Shown here: piece after piece, positions 21,697 through 33,600 of the stretch
Numbering within the stretch: the first letter of the stretch is position 1
Layout: the number at the start of each line of letters is the position of its first letter
NCBI GenBank assembly: GCA_009602735.1
Contig: WELA01010100.1
Location: forward strand, 1 to 55,954
Source: Mesotaenium endlicherianum
Lineage: Eukaryota; Streptophyta; Zygnematophyceae; Zygnematales; Mesotaeniaceae
Direction: 5' to 3'
Length of the DNA stretch: 55,954 bases
Made by a program: the position numbers and the translations under genes
The notes under the pieces: generated by a model
The model's input: the letters and a program-made list of their open reading frames with translations, nothing else
The model's database searches: none
What the model was told of the DNA's origin: nothing

Positions 21697-21953
21697 TTTT
21701 TAAACTACCGATTCATGACGAAAGGATGTGTACGCTACTCCGCGATCAATCGCGACTTTTTTGGAAAGTCGCGAGAACGCGAAAACGCCCGTTTGGCGCG
21801 AAACGGTTTTTCGGAAACCGTCGAAAAGTCTCCAAACGGCCAATTGCGCGTTTCGAGCATTCGGCCGAATGGGACACGTCCCTTCGACCGTTTTCGTTGA
21901 ACATGAACCAGTGCCCAAGGTGGTGACTCGAAGCACTCCAGTGCCTCATGTTG

Positions 21954-21973
21954 TGCAGGTATAAATACCTGCA
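21954..21973 (+). promoter_or_regulatory. Palindromic TATA box of C LTR
   Basis: TGCAGGTATAAATACCTGCA: an inverted repeat centred on TATAAATA, kept in the 3' LTR at 27663-27682. Likely core promoter of the element. Confidence 0.6.
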
Positions 21974-22141
21974 GAGTCATTGTGAGTGCAACTCTCACAA
22001 GCACACATTCTACGTTAGGTTTCACTTTCGCTCTTTCGAGTATTCATCAATTTCCACAAATATACAGATTTTCCTCCCACTTGAATTAAATATTCCTTGA
22101 ATACCGAGGAAAGATCCTCTCGAGAAGCAAAAACGTCACAT

Positions 22142-22154
22142 TGGTATCGGAGCC
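22142..22154 (+). other. C primer binding site
   Basis: TGGTATCGGAGCC, one base after the LTR end. It is the same core as in families A and B. Confidence 0.8.
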
Positions 22155-22333
22155 GATCTCGGTTTCTCCAAGGATTTTTTATTTTTTTTAGTGGCTGGAA
22201 TATATTTTTGGGAAAATATATTTGGGGCAATTTTTCGTATTGGGAAGGTCACCCATCCCAGTACTGCCGGTCGCTTATCGTGTTTCGACGGGAATTTTTT
22301 TTTTCTCTCTTCCGGCGCTATCTCGGCTTCCAT

Positions 22334-22783
22334 ATGGAGGGCGACAATGGTGCCGCTCCGACTGCTGCCGCTGCTGCAGCCGCCGCTGCAGCTGCTCTTC
22401 CCGCTCCTGTCGTCACCAGCAGCGATGCTGGAGGATTGCCCGCCGAGCCAATCTCGCCGCGCACTTTCCAGCAAACCATTTTACAACGCTTCACGGCCTT
22501 GACGACTGACAGTCAAACCATGACAATGGCACTTAGTACTTTGTCCGACGTCATTGGTCGTACAGAAGACCGTGTTAACCTCGCTGAAGCCACTCATACT
22601 GAGTTGGCCGACCTTGTCACTCGCTTCGTTGCTGCCATGGACACTCACCCTTCGATTGGTCCTTTCTTACAGGCTGCCCAAGGGATGCCGGGCCCATCAG
22701 GGACCACAGGCGACAACGCCAACACGCCAATCCCGCCCATAATCCTTGTTCACTCAGGCATACCCGATATAAATATACTTTGA
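22334..22783 (+). pseudogene. gag: C gag-like fragment
   Basis: Open frame from ATG 22334: an Ala-rich N-terminus, then a segment with predicted helices (FQQTILQRFTALTTDSQT) and a Pro-rich end. It stops at 22781 without a capsid core or zinc knuckle. Related short frames continue to 23038 in another phase, for example FRARQQCKMG. gag therefore looks internally deleted and frameshifted before pol. Confidence 0.55.
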
Positions 22784-23016
22784 AACGAATATATTTATAT
22801 GCCAGTGTTGAGCTTTGCTGAGTTCTTGGAGCTCGAGTGCATCCATGATACCATGTTCTTGCACTTTCAGCCGCATGATCCTAACCTTGCCAAGTGTTAC
22901 GAATACTTATCTCGCTTACGGAAAATGCACAAGTGTCTTGCACCAATATATATTGCTGCATTCACACATATTCGCGCGTACTTTGACCCGATTACTCGGT
23001 TTCGCGCAAGGCAGCA

Positions 23017-26000
23017 ATGCAAAATGGGATTTTGGTAAAGGACCTCCATATTTCCCGCTTTCCTCTCAAGGCGAGGACGTTGCTGGTGATGCATAATGAT
23101 TCTTTGGGATTAAGTATGACATTTGAAACCAAAGTGTCAGGTAAATCATGCTTTATTGTCATTGATTTATGCGCATCAGTAAGCTTCATTAGTGCACGTT
23201 TTGCACAAGGAATGAAGTTGTTTCCAATATTCAAGGACGAGACTCTTCGCCTTGGCGATGGCTCGTTAGCTTGCATTACTGGAATGCTTAATTTACCGCT
23301 CAGAGTGCAATCCTTCCATGGGCGTGTACAATTCTACGTAGCTGAATTGCCGCATGGAATCGACGCAGTTTTGGGTAATGATTGGCTTACGCAAACAAGT
23401 GCATTGCTTGACTTCAGTCAAAAGACATGCATTGTACGCAAGGGGACCAGGAAGATTTCTCTTCAGTCCCTTAAGCCCGATATGGCCTTGGAAAGTCCTT
23501 CGAAGACTCTTTTGTTGTCCATAAAGCAAGCGCGACGTTTGGCAAAGCACGGTCAAAATGTTTTCTTTGGATTACTGAGACCCGATTCCCCAGCAACTTC
23601 AACTACGCTTTTTACGCAAGAACCGATGTTGGACATTACTGGTCATGAAGAAACACTCACAGCCGACCTTTTTGCTCTTTTGCAAAAGTATAAGTCAGTG
23701 TTTCCAACTGAAATACCAGCCGGGCTTCCGCCTGATAGGGGTATTGGGCATACCATCCCTCTCGTTCCCGATTCTCAACCGACTTGGCGATCGATTTATC
23801 GCCTAAGCCCGTTGGAAATGAACGAGATGAAAGATTAAATTAGCGACTTGCTGGAGAAAGGCTGGATTGAGCCGAGCTCTTCTCCATTCGGGGCCCCCAT
23901 CCTCTTTGTCCAAAAGAAAGATGGGACGCTTAGAATGTGCATTGATTATCGTGCGCTGAACAACATAACAGCCAAGAACCGCTATTCGTTGCCTCGCATT
24001 GATGATTTGTTTGATTCGTTGCAGGGGGCATGCGTGTTCTCCTCGCTTGATTTAGCCCAAGGCTATCATCAGATTCGAATCACACCAGAGGATGTCCCCA
24101 AAACAGCGTTTCAAACGCCTATTGGGCATTTTCAATACAAAGTCCTAAGTTTTGGACTTACCAATGCACCGGCAACATTCCAAAGTACCATGAACAATTT
24201 GTTTAGACCTTACTTGGGGAAATTCGTCCAGGTTTACCTCGACGATATCCTCGTCTACGCAAAGAACAGGGACGAGCATTACAAGCACCTCGAGTTGGTG
24301 TTGCAAATCCTTCGTGAGCAGCAGCTGTACGCTAAGCTCAAGAAATGTTCCTTCCTAAAGGATGAACTTTTGTACCTCGGGCACATAGTGGGTTCGAAAG
24401 GGGTGCGCCCTGACCCAGCCAAGAAAGCGTGTGTTGCTGACTGGCCTGTCCCAACCGATATACATATTGTACGTTCATTCCTCGGGTTTGCTAATCACTT
24501 TCGTAAGTTTATGCAAGGTTATACAGTGATGGTCGCGCCACTCACTGCTCTGACAAGGAAAGATAAGACGTTCATTTGGGATGAGAATACGCAACATGCA
24601 TTTGAGCACATTAAGTATGCACTCACGAATGCGCCACTTCTTTCATTAGCCGATCCCGACTTGCCTTACGAGGTCGTCGCCGATGCGTCTAGTGTTGGAA
24701 TAGGGGCTGTACTGCTGCAGGCAGGCCAGCGTATCAGTTTTGAGAGTCGAAAGCTAACACCTGCCGAACAAAATTACTCAACGACAGAGCAGGAGCTCTG
24801 GGCAGTCATATACGCTTGGAAAACTTGGCGATGTTATTTGGAAGGCTGCAAAGGTTTGACAGTTGTTACGGACCACTGCCCAAATACTTTCTTTCAAATT
24901 CAGCCAACGCTATAGAGGAGACAGACGAGATGGTCTGAGTTCTTGCAACGATTCCACCATGAGTGAGCGTACCGCCCAGGCCGCAACAATGTTGCTGATC
25001 CTCTAAGTCGAATTCCTTACCACCACTTGATGTTGGGGACTGTTGCGAGCTTGCGAGAACGAAATGGTCAGGTTTCGAGGGCGGCCACCCTTGATTCTGC
25101 TGTACCCCCCGAGACGTCTGACCGCAACCAGCTTGGTGACGCGGGCACACCTGATTTGGATAGCATGCATAACTCGGAAATACTTGACCTGCATCAACTA
25201 TTTCACGAGGGCTATCTCAAAGATCCGTTTTTCCTAGATCTCCAGGGTACTGGCTTGAACGGTGTAGCCGTAACGATGGACAGTATGGATAAAAGGAAAG
25301 AACACTCAAACTATTCGTTTGAGGACGGTTTTTGGTGGCACAGTGTGCGCATTGCTGTCCCAGAAGGCCGAGTAAGACATGTGCTACTACGAGAAGCGCA
25401 TGACTCTCCTTACTCAGGTCATCATGGAATTACCAAAACCACACACTCTTTGCGCCAAGGGTACATTTGGCAGTCCCTTAAGGTTGATGTTGCCGAGTAC
25501 ATCATAAACTGCGCAACATGTCAGAGGAATAAGCCGAGCAATACGTTGCCCGCTGGGAAGTTGCAACCATTGGAACTTGCATGTGCTCCTTGGGAAAGCA
25601 TAAGCCTCGACTTTGTCGTTGAATTGCCTACCACCGATCGAGGACACAATGGGGTGCTAACGATCGTGGATCGTTTCACTAAGATGGTACACTTTGTGGC
25701 CACTACCCCAGCACTTGATGCCGTCGAGACCGCACGTCTCTTCGTAGATCACGTGTTCAAGTTGCATGGCATGCCGAAAGAAATCATAAGTGATCGTGAC
25801 AGTAGATTTACGAGCCACTTCTGGCAGGAAGTTTATTCGCATTTCGGCACGAAACTTAAGATGTCAACTAGCTTCCATCCTCAGACCGATGGTCAGACAG
25901 AACGAATGAACCGCGTTCTGCAACAGTTCCTTAGGCATTATGTCAATCCTCGCCAAGACGACTGGGATACCCTCCTTTCAGTCGCAGAGTTTGCAATTAA

Positions 26001-26760
26001 TAATGCTTATCAGGAAAGTGTTAAGGAAACTCCATTTTTCCTTAACTATGGGCGACATCCGCACACTCCTCTCACGCGCGTCGTTTACGCTGAGGCGGGG
26101 CTGTCAACCATGAGAGTACCAAGTGCACGCCTATTTGTCCATTCTCTTCAAGAGGTGCACAAAAACGCGAAGCTGGCGTTAGCCGCTGCTCGAGATTGGC
26201 AGAAAAAGTTTGCTGACACGCACAGGACTGAGTTAAGTTTTCAAGTTGGCAATAAAGTATTTTTGCAAACTAAAAACCTCCAACTCAAGCACCCAGGAAA
26301 GCGCAAGCTTCTGCCTCGCTAGGTAGGCCCTTTTATCGTTATCGCAAAGGTTGGACCTGTTGCATACCGACTGGATTTGCCTAAATCCATGGGGCGAACG
26401 CATCCTGTGTTCCATATCAGTTTACTGAAGCTGTTTAGGTCCAATGGTCGCTATCAGCCACCAGCACCGGAATTGGAACTCGTCGATGATGATAAGGCCT
26501 GGGATGTAGAGGAGGTCTTAGGACACCGCTACACTCGTCATAAACCTCCACGCGTGGAGCTTTTGATAAAGTGGCTAGATTACGATTCCAGTTGGAACTC
26601 GTACGAACCTCAGGACAAAATCCTACTTAATTGTAAGGACCTGGTCCAACAATATTGGTTACGATGGGCTGATGCTCAAAAGCTCTGCGCCCAGGCAAGT
26701 GTGCTACCAAGCGCTCTTCGTAAGCCATGGAACAAACGCAAAAGAGATGCGGCCAAGTAA
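23017..26760 (+). pseudogene. pol: C pol (protease, RT, RNase H, integrase, chromodomain) with four stops
   Basis: A single frame from 23017 to 26760. The protease region has FIVIDLCASVSFIS, where the catalytic Gly of the usual DxG is Cys. RT 23848-24400 has [10 protein letters not shown] and YLDDILVY. RNase H has VVADASSVGIGAVLLQ and TEQE. The integrase has a zinc-binding region (about 25395-25535), SLDFVVELP, ISDRDSRFTSHFW and [10 protein letters not shown]. The C-terminal chromodomain lies at about 26500-26640 (WDVEEVLGHRYT, LLIKWLDYDSSWNSYEP). In-frame stops at 23836, 24913, 24964 and 26320 inactivate it; the last two sit where Trp is expected. Confidence 0.92.
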
Positions 26761-26901
26761 TCGCTCTTTTCCGTCTCTGTGATGATGCATAGTCCAATCG
26801 CTCACCAGTGTTTTCCGCTAGTCAAGGCTAGTATTGACACATCTACGACTTAAAAGACGTACGCTTAACGAGGACGTTAAGTTCTTTTAAGGGGGGAGGA
26901 G

Positions 26902-27849
26902 TGTAACGATTTGAGCTTTTTAGGCGTATTTGGGACGTTTTCCCAATCACCTAAAATACGTTATACTATTTATCATAAGTTATTTGATAAATGATTGCAT
27001 CACATTGAATTATTCGCCACACACGTGTGCCAATTAATTCCCGGTCGNAGTCGATTGGCAAAACGACCGAGATACTATTGCAAAAAGCGTCGTAACGTAA
27101 TTTGACTACTTCGCAAAAGTACGACATGATTATTCATAAAGTTACTTTGAATAATTATGAGATGATAATTTACTTAATCATTGTTTGATTAAGTTATTTC
27201 GATTGTCATTATTACGAATAATGGACAATCACAGATTTCGGATTACGACTAGTCGTAATACGAAGAAACTGTTGAATCAATAATACGAACAAACAGTCGT
27301 AAAGTCAAACGAAACGGAATATGCAAAGTCGCTTTGCATCCGAGCGGATTCGAACCCGCAACTTTCGTTTGAAACCTTCACACCTAACCGATTGGCCAAA
27401 GTAGCTTTTTAAACTACCGATTCATGACGAAAGCATGTGTACGCGACTCCGCGATCAATTGCGACTTTTTTGGAAAATCGCGAGAACGCGAAAACGCCCG
27501 TTTGGCGCGAAACGGTTTTTCGGAAACCGTCGAAAAGTCTCCAAACGGCCAACTGCACGTTTCGAGGATTCGGCCGAATGGGACACGTCCCTTCGACCGT
27601 TTTCGTTGAACATGAACCAGTGCCCTAGGTGGTGACTCAAAGCACTCCAGTGCCTCATGTTGTGCAGGTATAAATACCTGCAGAGTCATTGTGAGTGCAA
27701 CTCTCACAAGCACACATTCTACGTTAGTTTTCACTTTCGCTCTTTCGAGTATTCATCAATTTCCACAATTATACAGATTTTCTTCCCACTTGAATTAAAT
27801 ATTCCTTGAATACCGAGGAAAGATCCTCTCGAAAAGCAGAAACGTCACA
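26902..27849 (+). repeat. C 3' LTR
   Basis: Matches 21199-22140. Contains one undetermined base at 27048 beside a small GTCG duplication, probably an assembly artefact. Confidence 0.9.
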
Positions 27850-28671
27850 TAAACGGCAAAAGGACAACACACTAGCAGTGAACAACACTCGTAAGTCAAA
27901 TGCGAGTAAACTAGCATCAATAAAGCAATCAGTAAAACTCATACATAAGCAAGGTTAGAAAACAGTGCGTATCAATGGCTTCTCGCCTTGGATTCAGATC
28001 TCTCTCAGTAAGCTGTACAAGAGAGTTGGCCTCGTTTCCGAATGCCGAACTCGAGAGCAATGCCTAGCATATGTACATGCAATGAGTTTACTGTTCAACG
28101 GCCAGTGCGATGGCACCGCCTACCCTGGAGTTAACCACGTTGGTAGGACCTTGGTTAACCAAATCCACCGCCATCTCCCATCATCCCGAATAGCCATCCA
28201 TCATAGGGATGTCGTCTGGCCATTCATCTAGCATATCATACTTAGATGCATATCAAGGCAGTTCGCTGCTACCGAGTACAAAAGTCAGCTGGCTGTCAAA
28301 GAATGTGTCAGCAAGCTGACTTAAGTTGACTTCAGCCTGCTGCGTCCGGCTGAGTCATTAAACTGATATTAAATATAAAGTCCAGCAGACCGATTATCAA
28401 CTAGAGTTCAGTAGGCTGAACTTAAACGAATATTATATTTAAGTGAATATTATACCTACTCATATACTGATTCATTACAATCCCTCCAACTTAACTTGTT
28501 GTCGCCTCGACAACATTAAACTGCAGGAGTCTTTGGTCAGGGGATTGAACCTGACCAGCCTTCCCCACTTACTGCCTCTTCAGCCTGTCGCCTAGGGGGT
28601 TGTTCCTTGGGCTTCAGGATCAGGAGACTGAGATCTGGACCTAGATCTGGACAGCCCTCTAGGTCTGTCAG

Positions 28672-30268
28672 CTAGCCTTCTAAAGAATCCGTTTGTTCTA
28701 AAGTTGGGCCTCGAGGAGAACGAAGGATGGTAGCCTGCTCTTCACCCACTTGGGTGTTGATCCTCACATAGACACTCATTCCAGTAGGATGCTGAAATAC
28801 ATTGGCAAGAGGTACATGTCCCTGAGCGAAGGGGGAGGCCGGCATACCTCTGGCCCACCCGCGTGGCCCTCTTCTGGCACCCCTGTCCTCTGGGGATTTC
28901 TGCCTGTGTCTGCTGCCAAGTACAGTCAGATCAGCTTCTTCCCCTGCTTGGGCAGGTGGGCTGGGGGAGCGAGTGCGGGGTCCAGTTGCCTCCATGACCG
29001 GGATCACGTTCCATATACCTGATCTTGGTTCCTTAGGAAGTGCCCCTGCCTGCCCCTGGGTCTCCTGAGTACCAGCTTCAGATGCTTCTCCTCTGCCTTG
29101 TTCTTCTCCTTCCTCCTCCTCATCCTCCTCCTCTGAGAGGGTAGGAGTCTCGTCCACTAGGTCGTCTTGCTCCCTGGTAGACATGGAGTAGTCTACTGAC
29201 CTCCCTTTCTTAGGGCGCGCTGGAGGTTGCTTGGCCTTCAGCCTGCTGATATCTATCCTGCCTGCATTCTTCGCCCATTTGACGAAGGCATGCTTTCCCT
29301 TAGAGAAGTAGTCTCTTCCCCCTCCTCCTGTGCTCTTTGGTCTCTGCATTTATATTGCTCAGGCAGCCATTCAGCCTGGGGTCCCAAGGGGCAATATGAG
29401 GTGGCAGGATGAGGTAGCCGTCTAGGCCATAGTGGAAATCGTCTGGTTGGGCTCGGTCCCACTCCTGCTTTTTGTTTGTGACGGTCATCCACCTCCAGTT
29501 TGTTGGCTGCTGGTAGTGTTGGGGTCCATGCTCAGCCTTTCTCAGTATACATGGGAACCAGTGGGGAGAGAACATCTGCTGTCCTGCTTCCCTGGCCAAG
29601 TACTCCCAGCTCCTTCTCTCAACTTCATTGTAAGCTGGCAATAGTGTGAGGTAGAATACCATATCCTTAAAGCTATCGGGCCGCATGCTCACCATCCTGA
29701 TGAGTCTCTGATCTCCCACTATTCCCGGTATTGGGACTGGCTTGTTCTCTGAATCATCGGCGAGGTACCGGGCCTGTTCTGCTGTATAGCCCACCATCTT
29801 GGCATAATCCTCGTAGAGGACCACACCAGTGTGTGTCTCAATGTACATATCCAGTGCTGCAGTTCCTTCTCTCTGTAGCAGTGTTGTCTGTTCTAGCTTG
29901 TTGATCTCCTGGGCTGCCAGCAATGCTTCCTTCAGGTTATCAAAGTTTTGGCCACCCACCACAGTATACCTGGAAGTGGCCAAGCTCTTCTGCCTATCTG
30001 CTTCAGCCTTTTTCCTTCTCTCCTCCTCTGCCGCTGCCGCTTCTTCTTGTTGTTTCTTCTGTCTCTCCTCCTCAGCCTTCCTGAGGTTTTCCGCTTCCTG
30101 ATCCTTCTTCATCTGTGCTTCTTCTGCCGCCTCTTGTTGTTTGCGGACCCTTTCTTGTTCTTTCCTGGTGAGGGACGTCGCCGCCAGCTCATTCTGGTAT
30201 TGCTCCATTGTCCTCCTGGCTTCTTCTGCCTTGCGCTTTCTGTCCTCCTTTTGTGTGGTGGGAGCCAT
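28672..30268 (-). pseudogene. ORF-X, A5 copy (best-preserved)
   Basis: About 530 codons from MAPTTQKED at 30268. Residues 5-95 are a continuous Lys/Glu/Arg/Gln-rich coiled coil. Residues 100-310 form a conserved domain: RYTVVGG, LLQREG, VLYEDYAKMVGYT (about 150-162), VPIPGIVG, RWMTVTNKKQEWDR (about 259-272), LILPPHIAPWDPRLNG (about 286-301). Then come SKGKHAFVKWAKNAG, a basic Pro-rich PARPKKGRSVDYS, an acidic run and HVPLANVFQHPTGM. One inserted G near 29335 shifts the frame (upstream frame 30268-29300, downstream 29349-28672) and a one-base deletion near 28690 ends it early. No signal peptide, membrane helix or known domain is seen; function unknown. It lies between the chromodomain and the 3' LTR, the env position. 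Confidence 0.8.
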
Positions 30269-30269
30269 T

Positions 30270-30375
30270 TTGCACATGTAACAAGGGCACAAGTTAGTAG
30301 GATATCGACCTTTGTCATAGGAGTTGCAGGAAGGGAGTAAGTTCGTATTAATATGGTATATTCGTTTCTGTTTAC
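30270..30375 (-). other. Decayed leader intron of ORF-X (A5 copy)
   Basis: Donor AAG|GTAAAC at 30375 and TACTAAC at 30293-30299 (minus sense) are kept, but the acceptor reads TGCAAAATGG instead of TGCAGGATGG. Both G of the acceptor region have become A, so this copy probably cannot splice correctly. Confidence 0.5.
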
Positions 30376-30668
30376 CTTACAGGGTGATTGCTAGGAGTTC
30401 ACGTAGTTGCGGTGCGCTAGACATAAACGTATGAATGTGTTTTCAGGTGGGTTAAGTGATGTATTGCTGTGCGAGGCTCTTTTTCGTTCAGCCAAAGGTG
30501 CTTTATGTGGGCCAGGCTGTCCCCTGTGTCACTATGCTGACACTTAGGATTCACATAACCGTCCCTTTCTCACTCTCGCACACTAACTGTCTTATATTTT
30601 CCCCTCCAACTTAAATGGAGACAGGACCTCCTGTCACCTTCCTGCGTCAACTGAAATGACTGTTAGGG
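30376..30668 (-). other. Pol/ORF-X intergenic region of A5
   Basis: Non-coding stretch between the pol stop and the ORF-X leader. It contains TGACA/TGTCA motifs (about 30515-30545) and is homologous to 2060-2320 and 38720-38930. No gene seen. Confidence 0.5.
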
Positions 30669-33600
30669 AGGTGCTCCAGCCGCTCGAAGGTGGAACCGTT
30701 TTAACGCCCCTTTGGCATTAGTCAAATGGTCTTTAAATTCCCAAGTGTCACCAGAGGCATCGTAACCCTTCCATCGAATGAGGTACTTCATGACATATTT
30801 AGACGATCGACGGACCGAGCGCGCGTCTTAAATCTCCTTAACCTCATAATCCTCTGGGTCGCCGTCCCGGACAGCAGGGACCGGTCCCGGTTGGACAGGT
30901 AACCAACCTGTGAACAGTGTATCACCTTTGATGTATGGTTCCACGAAGGAGACATTAAAGACCAAGTGACCCTTGTATTCGGCTGACATGTTCAGTTTGT
31001 AAGCATTCTGACCGACACGACGCACCACCGAATAGGGACCGACCCAGACAGGGCCAAGCTTTTTCTTCACCACACCAGGGAGGTACAAGTGCTGAGAATG
31101 CAGTTTGACTAAATCGCCCTTAGAAAATGTCAGCTCCCGACGGTGTTGATTAGCGTATTTTTGTTGGTTTTCTTGGGCTTTGTGCAGGTTTTGTTGGACT
31201 TCCGACAGGGTGTCAACAAACTCCTGAGTTAACTGGAGGGAGACCGGATTGTCAATCCCTTCAGGGTGAGTTAAAGACTCCCCTAGCACATTTGAAGGAG
31301 ACTTAGGGACTCTACCCAAGCTGAGTTCAAAAGGAGTCTTGCCCGTTGACGCGTGCACCGCGCTGTTGACCGCAAACTGAATTTGGGGCAACAAGTCATC
31401 CCAATTATCTTGTTTTTGGTTAATATATGCTCTCAGCACCTCTTGCAAAACTCGATTAGGTCTTTCAGTCTGCCCATCAGTCTGAGGGTGGTTAGCTGTG
31501 CTGAGCAGTTGTTTGACTCCCATTAACCCCATTAAAGCTCTCCACAACTTTGAGGTAAATTTTGAGTCTCTATCTGAGGTGATATTACAGGGGAGCCCAT
31601 GTTGGCGTACTACATGGTTGTAAAACTGCCTCGCTGTTTTGAGTGCAGTCACTTTGACAGTTGTGGGGATGAAAATGACCATTTTTGTCAGTTTATCCAC
31701 GACTACCAGTATTGAATCATGCCCATTGGCAGTTCTTGGTAGTGTGACCATCCAGTCCATGGATATAGTTTCCCAGCGGCCAGCTGGGATGGAAAGTGTT
31801 TGCAAGAGACCTCCCGGTGGTGTGTGCCTAGACTTATTTCTTTGACACTGATCACAGGACTTCACATATTTCAAGACCTCCCGGGGCAACCCCTCCCAAT
31901 GATAATGTTTTGCCAGTTTGCCAACAGTTTTGGCCTGCCCCAAATGCCCACCCAGTAAACTGTCATGCGCTTGACTCAATAATAGAGACTTTATTTCCAA
32001 GTTATTAGGAATGACCAGCTTCAGCCTTCCTGAAGTGGTTTCAGTCACCCAGACCCCCCCCTTAAGCTTATACCGAGTGTAGTAGCACGACACACACCAG
32101 TAGTGGGGCTGGGCTCAAATGTTGGGTCAGAAAGGTAGGCTTTCCTAAGTTGTTCAAGGAAGAACTTTTTCACCTTTAGTGAAGTGAGTGCACACAGGAC
32201 TTTATCTACAGCATGCTGACTAAAGTTCCTTCCTTGCAAGTCAGGTCTTCTAGAGAGTGCATCAGCAGGATTCAACTTCCCTGGTTTGTAGTCGATCTGG
32301 ACTTGGAACTGCTCCAGCATCTGGCTCCAGCGGTTCTCCCTCCTCGACAGCTTGGACTTCTTCTGAAAGTGGGTCAGAGCTAGATGATCTGTAATCACCT
32401 TAAAAGCTTTACCATGTAAGTATGCTCTCCACTGTTTGAGTACATGAATGATAGCTAGCAGCTCTTTATCATGCACTGAGTAATTAATCTCCGCTGGATT
32501 AAATTTCATAGACTCATACAACACAGGATGCCACTCCTGCCGTACCTTACCATCCTTTGTGGTTTTGTCAGCAGGCTGCAACAAAATAGCACCCATGGCA
32601 AAGTCAGAGGCATCAGTAACCACCTGCACCGGTTTGCTGGGGTCATACACGGCTAGCACTGGGGCAGAACAAAGGGCATCTTTAAGGGTCTGGAAGGCAG
32701 CCTGCTGCTCTTTCCCCCACACATACCCTATGTCTTTCTTAGTAAGGTCAGTCAGTTTACTGGCCTTTGTGGAATAATTCTCAATAAATCTCCTATAGTA
32801 GTTAGCCAACCCGAGGAAGGATTTAACTTTAGAGACCGACTGTGGTACTGGCCAGTCCCTTATGGTCTGGACTTTCTTAGGATCCACGCTGATGCCCTCC
32901 TTACTGACAACGTGGCCTAAGAATTCAATACTTTCCTTAAAGAAATCACACTTGCTCATTTTAGCATATTACTGATTTCTTCTTAGAGTGTCCAGGACTG
33001 TCTTTAAGTGTTCAGCGTGTTGAGCTTGATCTTTAGAGAAAATTAAAATATCATCCAGGAAAACTTGCACAAATTTATCAAAATAAGGCCTGAAAATGTC
33101 ATTCATAGCACCCATGAAGGTCGCAAGAGCATTAGTCAGTCCAAATGGCATCACGTTGAACTCATAGTGTCCATATCGTGTGCGGAAGGCAGTCTTGTGT
33201 TCATCCCCCTCAGCAATTCTGATTTGATGATAATCACTCTTCAGATCTATCTTACTGAACACCTGAGCACCAGACAGGGTATCAAGCAAGTCCTCGATTC
33301 TGGGTAAAGCATACTTGTTCTTTACTGTAATTCTGTTCAGGGCTCTATAATCCACACACATCCGCATGCTGCCGTCCATTTTCTTAACAAATAGGATGGG
33401 TGCACCGTAAGGTGATTTACTGGGGGAAATATAACCATTTTCCTCAAGCTCTGCAATCTGTGTTTTCAACTCCTCGCTCTCCACATAAGACAAGCCATAA
33501 GTGCGTTGCCAGGGTGGCTGACTCCCCGGTTATAAATCAATTCTACGATCTACTTCCCTCTTAGGGGGTAGTCCTGGAGGCATATTGAATACATCCGTGT

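Larger units (their letters stand above)
21199..22140 (+). repeat. C 5' LTR
   Basis: Starts TGTAACGATC, ends ACGTCACA. It holds a tRNA-like antisense segment (21637-21689), an ACGGTTT/AAACCGT hairpin (about 21801-21823) and a TATA box inside a 20-bp palindrome (21954-21973). Short frames seen here on both strands are not coding. Confidence 0.9.
21199..27849 (+). mobile_element. C: Ty3/gypsy chromovirus with long LTRs
   Basis: 6651 bp with LTRs of about 945 bp (21199-22140 and 26902-27849), target duplication TAAAC, a primer site and the polypurine tract AAGGGGGGAGGAG just before 26902. pol is one frame broken by four nonsense codons; gag is short. The LTRs are close but differ at a number of positions, so it is older than B. 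Confidence 0.92.
21103..28479 (-). repeat. A5 3' LTR, split by element C (pieces 21103-21198 and 27855-28479)
   Basis: In element sense it begins TGTAATGAATC at 28479 next to the purine-rich AAGTTGGAGGGA, and ends GATTCATTTCA at 21103. TAAAC is duplicated at 21194-21198 and 27850-27854 around element C. Confidence 0.88.

Noticed and set aside
21700..22025. Many overlapping short frames on both strands in the C LTRs
   Set aside because: GC-rich inverted repeats in the LTR leave few stops; frames differ between the two LTRs and start or end inside promoter sequence.
28672..30268. ORF-X as a retroviral envelope gene
   Set aside because: Position fits, but there is no signal peptide, membrane helix, or Cys-rich ectodomain; the protein is charged and partly disordered.
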